DNA of 15,300 nt. It comes from Bacteroidota bacterium (GTDB lineage: Bacteria; Bacteroidota; Bacteroidia; Chitinophagales; Chitinophagaceae). This document shows positions 13,919-15,300 of the stretch, piece by piece (position 1 is the stretch's first letter; each line of letters starts with the position of its first letter). Position numbers and translations under genes: made by a program. Where the stretch lies: positions 1 through 15,300 of the forward strand of contig CANGUS010000010.1 in assembly GCA_947457085.1 (NCBI GenBank), in the 5' to 3' direction. The notes under the pieces were generated by a model, which did not search any database, was not told where the DNA came from, and worked only from the letters and a program-made list of their open reading frames with translations.

Positions 13919-13948
13919 GCAATATAGATAATTTTATGCTATTTCAAA
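13919..13948 (-). promoter_or_regulatory. Candidate secY promoter
   Basis: On the minus strand TTTG (plus 13948-13945) and TATATTGC (plus 13926-13919; consensus TAnnTTTG with mismatches at the last two positions) are separated by 18 nt. It lies in the gap after the rplO terminator and before the secY ATG, where a promoter is expected. The -7 match is imperfect. Confidence 0.4.
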
Positions 13949-13981
13949 TTTATTTGTATGAAAATAAAATATTTTAAACAG

Positions 13982-14005
13982 AAAAAAAGAGCTTTTTAGC
14001 TCTTT
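13982..14005 (-). terminator. Rho-independent terminator after rplO
   Basis: Minus-strand stem AAAGAGCT, loop AAAA, AGCTCTTT (plus 14005 to 13986), continuing into a T-run made by seven A on the plus strand (13982-13988). It starts 7 bp after the rplO stop. Confidence 0.8.
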
Positions 14006-14012
14006 CTTAAAA

Positions 14013-14462
14013 TTAAATTATTTCAAGTGTACTTCCTGCAGCTTCAATAGCGCTTTTAGCGGTTTCGCTGACAGCATTTACTTTGAAAGTTACTTTTGAT
14101 TTCAATTCACCTTTTCCAAGTATTTTAATTAAATCATTTCTGTTTAATAATTTAACTGTGTAAAGCGTTTCAAAAGAAATTTCATCCATTTGATAGCGAT
14201 CAACGATTGCATCAACTTGTTCTAGGTTTAAAACTTTGTAAGAAATTCTGTTGATATTTTTGAAACCACGTTTTGGTAAACGGCGATGGATTGGCATTTG
14301 CCCTCCTTCACTACCTCTACGTTGATTATATCCAGCTCTAGATTGAGCTCCTTTATTACCTTTTGTAGAAGTACCTCCTTTACCAGAAGAATTACCACGT
14401 CCTAATCTTTTTCCTTGTCTATGTGTAGCCCCTTCTGCAGGCTTTAAAGTATGTAAATTCAT
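14013..14462 (-). CDS. rplO: 50S ribosomal protein L15
   Basis: Large-subunit ribosomal protein L15, late in 50S assembly. The 149-residue product shows the usual N-terminus MNLHTLKPAEGATHRQGKRL (1-20) followed by the Gly/Lys/Arg-rich extension GRGNSSGKGGTSTKGNKG, then EGGQMPIHRRLPKRGF, the typical L15 motif. Length is normal. It begins 9 bp after the rpmD stop, in the usual rpsE-rpmD-rplO order, and is followed by a terminator before secY. Confidence 0.98.
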   Translation of the reverse strand: MNLHTLKPAEGATHRQGKRLGRGNSSGKGGTSTKGNKGAQSRAGYNQRRGSEGGQMPIHRRLPKRGFKNINRISYKVLNLEQVDAIVDRYQMDEISFETLYTVKLLNRNDLIKILGKGELKSKVTFKVNAVSETAKSAIEAAGSTLEII

Positions 14463-14471
14463 TTTCTTAAA

Positions 14472-14648
14472 TTATTTTACAGTTGTTACTAAATGTGCCA
14501 CCTTTTTGATCATTCCAGCAATTTGAGGAGTTTCCTCATGCTCAACTGTTTGGTGCATTTTTTTTAAGCCTAAAGCCAACAACGTATTTTTTTGACGATG
14601 TGGACGATCGATTGCGCTTTTTACTTGTGTTATTTTTATTTTGCTCAT
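14472..14648 (-). CDS. rpmD: 50S ribosomal protein L30
   Basis: Small large-subunit ribosomal protein. I translated it by hand from the minus strand: 58 residues, starting MSKIKITQVKSAIDRPHRQK, then NTLLALGLKKMHQTVEHEE, ending AHLVTTVK and TAA. The pattern KITQVKSxIxRPxxQKxTLxALGLxKxxxxVxxxxTPxIxGMIxKVxHLV is that of bacterial L30, and the length is normal. The gene sits between rpsE and rplO, as expected in the spc cluster. Confidence 0.97.
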   Translation of the reverse strand: MSKIKITQVKSAIDRPHRQKNTLLALGLKKMHQTVEHEETPQIAGMIKKVAHLVTTVK

Positions 14649-14710
14649 TTTAATTTCAATTTCGATGTTCGATATATACTATTCGATGTTCGTTGATTAT
14701 GTAAATCGGA

Positions 14711-15229
14711 TTATCCGTTGAAAACTTTTTTCAAGTTGATATTTCTATCTTTAGCTACTTGAACTGGCTCTCTCATTAGAGATAAAGCAAGAACGGTAGC
14801 TTTAACAACATTGTGTGGATTAGCTGAACCTAAAGATTTTGCTAAAACGTCCGTTACACCAACACTCTCCAATACAGCACGCATGCTACCTCCAGCGATT
14901 ACCCCTGTACCATGAGAAGCAGGTTTAATCATTACTTTAGCGGCACCTTGTTTTGCAAGAATTTCATGAGGAACTGTACCATGTAAAATAGGAACTTTTA
15001 CCAAATTCTTTTTCGCATCATCGATCCCTTTTTGGATAGCCATTTGAACTTCTTTAGCTTTACCTAAACCATGTCCAATGATACCATTACCGTTTCCTAC
15101 TACTACTAAAGCTGAAAAACTGAATGTACGACCACCTTTTGTTGTTTTTACAACACGATTAATAGATACTACTTTTTCTTGTAATTCTATTTCGCCTGTT
15201 TTTACTTTGTTTGTTTCTGTTTTAGACAT
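14711..15229 (-). CDS. rpsE: 30S ribosomal protein S5
   Basis: Small-subunit ribosomal protein needed for decoding accuracy and 30S assembly. The 172-residue product has a short variable N-terminal extension, then the S5 domain EKVVSINRVVKTTKGGRTF (18-36), with the family glycine loop GNGNGIIGHGLGKAKEV (46-62), and the C-terminal domain with LHGTVPHEI, ASHGTGVIAGGSMRAVLE and SANPHNVVKATVLAL. Length is normal for Bacteroidota. It starts 42 bp after the rplR stop. The ATG at 15227-15229 opens the usual N-terminus. Confidence 0.98.
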   Translation of the reverse strand: MSKTETNKVKTGEIELQEKVVSINRVVKTTKGGRTFSFSALVVVGNGNGIIGHGLGKAKEVQMAIQKGIDDAKKNLVKVPILHGTVPHEILAKQGAAKVMIKPASHGTGVIAGGSMRAVLESVGVTDVLAKSLGSANPHNVVKATVLALSLMREPVQVAKDRNINLKKVFNG

Positions 15230-15271
15230 TTTCTTTATTTAAGAATACTTAATTTAAACTATTTTGAGGAA

Positions 15272-15300
15272 TTAGAATTTAAGACCACCTTCACGTGCAC
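15272..15300 (-). CDS. rplR: 50S ribosomal protein L18, C-terminal end only
   Basis: The minus strand from the window edge reads in frame Ala-Arg-Glu-Gly-Gly-Leu-Lys-Phe-stop (TAA at 15274-15272), which is the usual C-terminus of L18, and rplR is the normal gene before rpsE in the spc cluster. The rest lies outside the window. Confidence 0.85.

Overview
The window looks like chromosome of a low-GC member of the Bacteroidota, most likely Chitinophagia/Saprospiria-like. The signs are a protein with SprB-type repeats and a type B sorting domain of the type IX secretion system, promoter elements matching the Bacteroidota -7 consensus TAnnTTTG (before queA and before the tRNA), almost no Shine-Dalgarno sequences, and A/T-rich spacers.

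Left part (1-3916): an OppC/DppC-type ABC permease (+) converges on a DNA photolyase (-). Next come queA (+) with its own promoter and terminator, and a tRNA-Ser(UGA) gene with encoded CCA and its own terminator.

Middle (3917-8724): this is the accessory part. It starts with a gene-free stretch and a 21-bp tandem array (24 full units plus two part units, 4227-4758). The array lies just 3' of an unrecognised helical 243-aa protein (-). An intergenic region then carries two copies of a nested inverted repeat plus a 30-bp direct repeat. After it comes a compact, visibly AT-rich minus-strand cassette: a 51-aa small ORF, a MazG/DCTPP1-like nucleotide pyrophosphohydrolase, and a 735-aa fusion. The fusion reads as GIY-YIG nuclease, then DUF2075/SF1-like helicase, then LexA/S24-type autopeptidase, with a LexA-like VAAG cleavage motif. 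The last two genes overlap by 11 bp. I infer an anti-phage or DNA-damage-responsive system in which a damage or phage signal triggers self-cleavage of the nuclease-helicase and the pyrophosphohydrolase acts on nucleotides. This is the most interesting item in the window.

Right part (8725-15300): a lipoprotein of unknown role (+) and a 663-aa T9SS-exported protein (-) converge on a shared bidirectional terminator. Then, all on the minus strand, comes the end of the spc ribosomal-protein cluster in the usual order: rplR (only its 3' end), rpsE, rpmD, rplO, secY, map. Hairpin terminators after rplO and after secY suggest that secY and map are separate transcription units. The cluster stops at map, without infA/rpmJ/rpsM following. 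map appears to use a TTG start codon.
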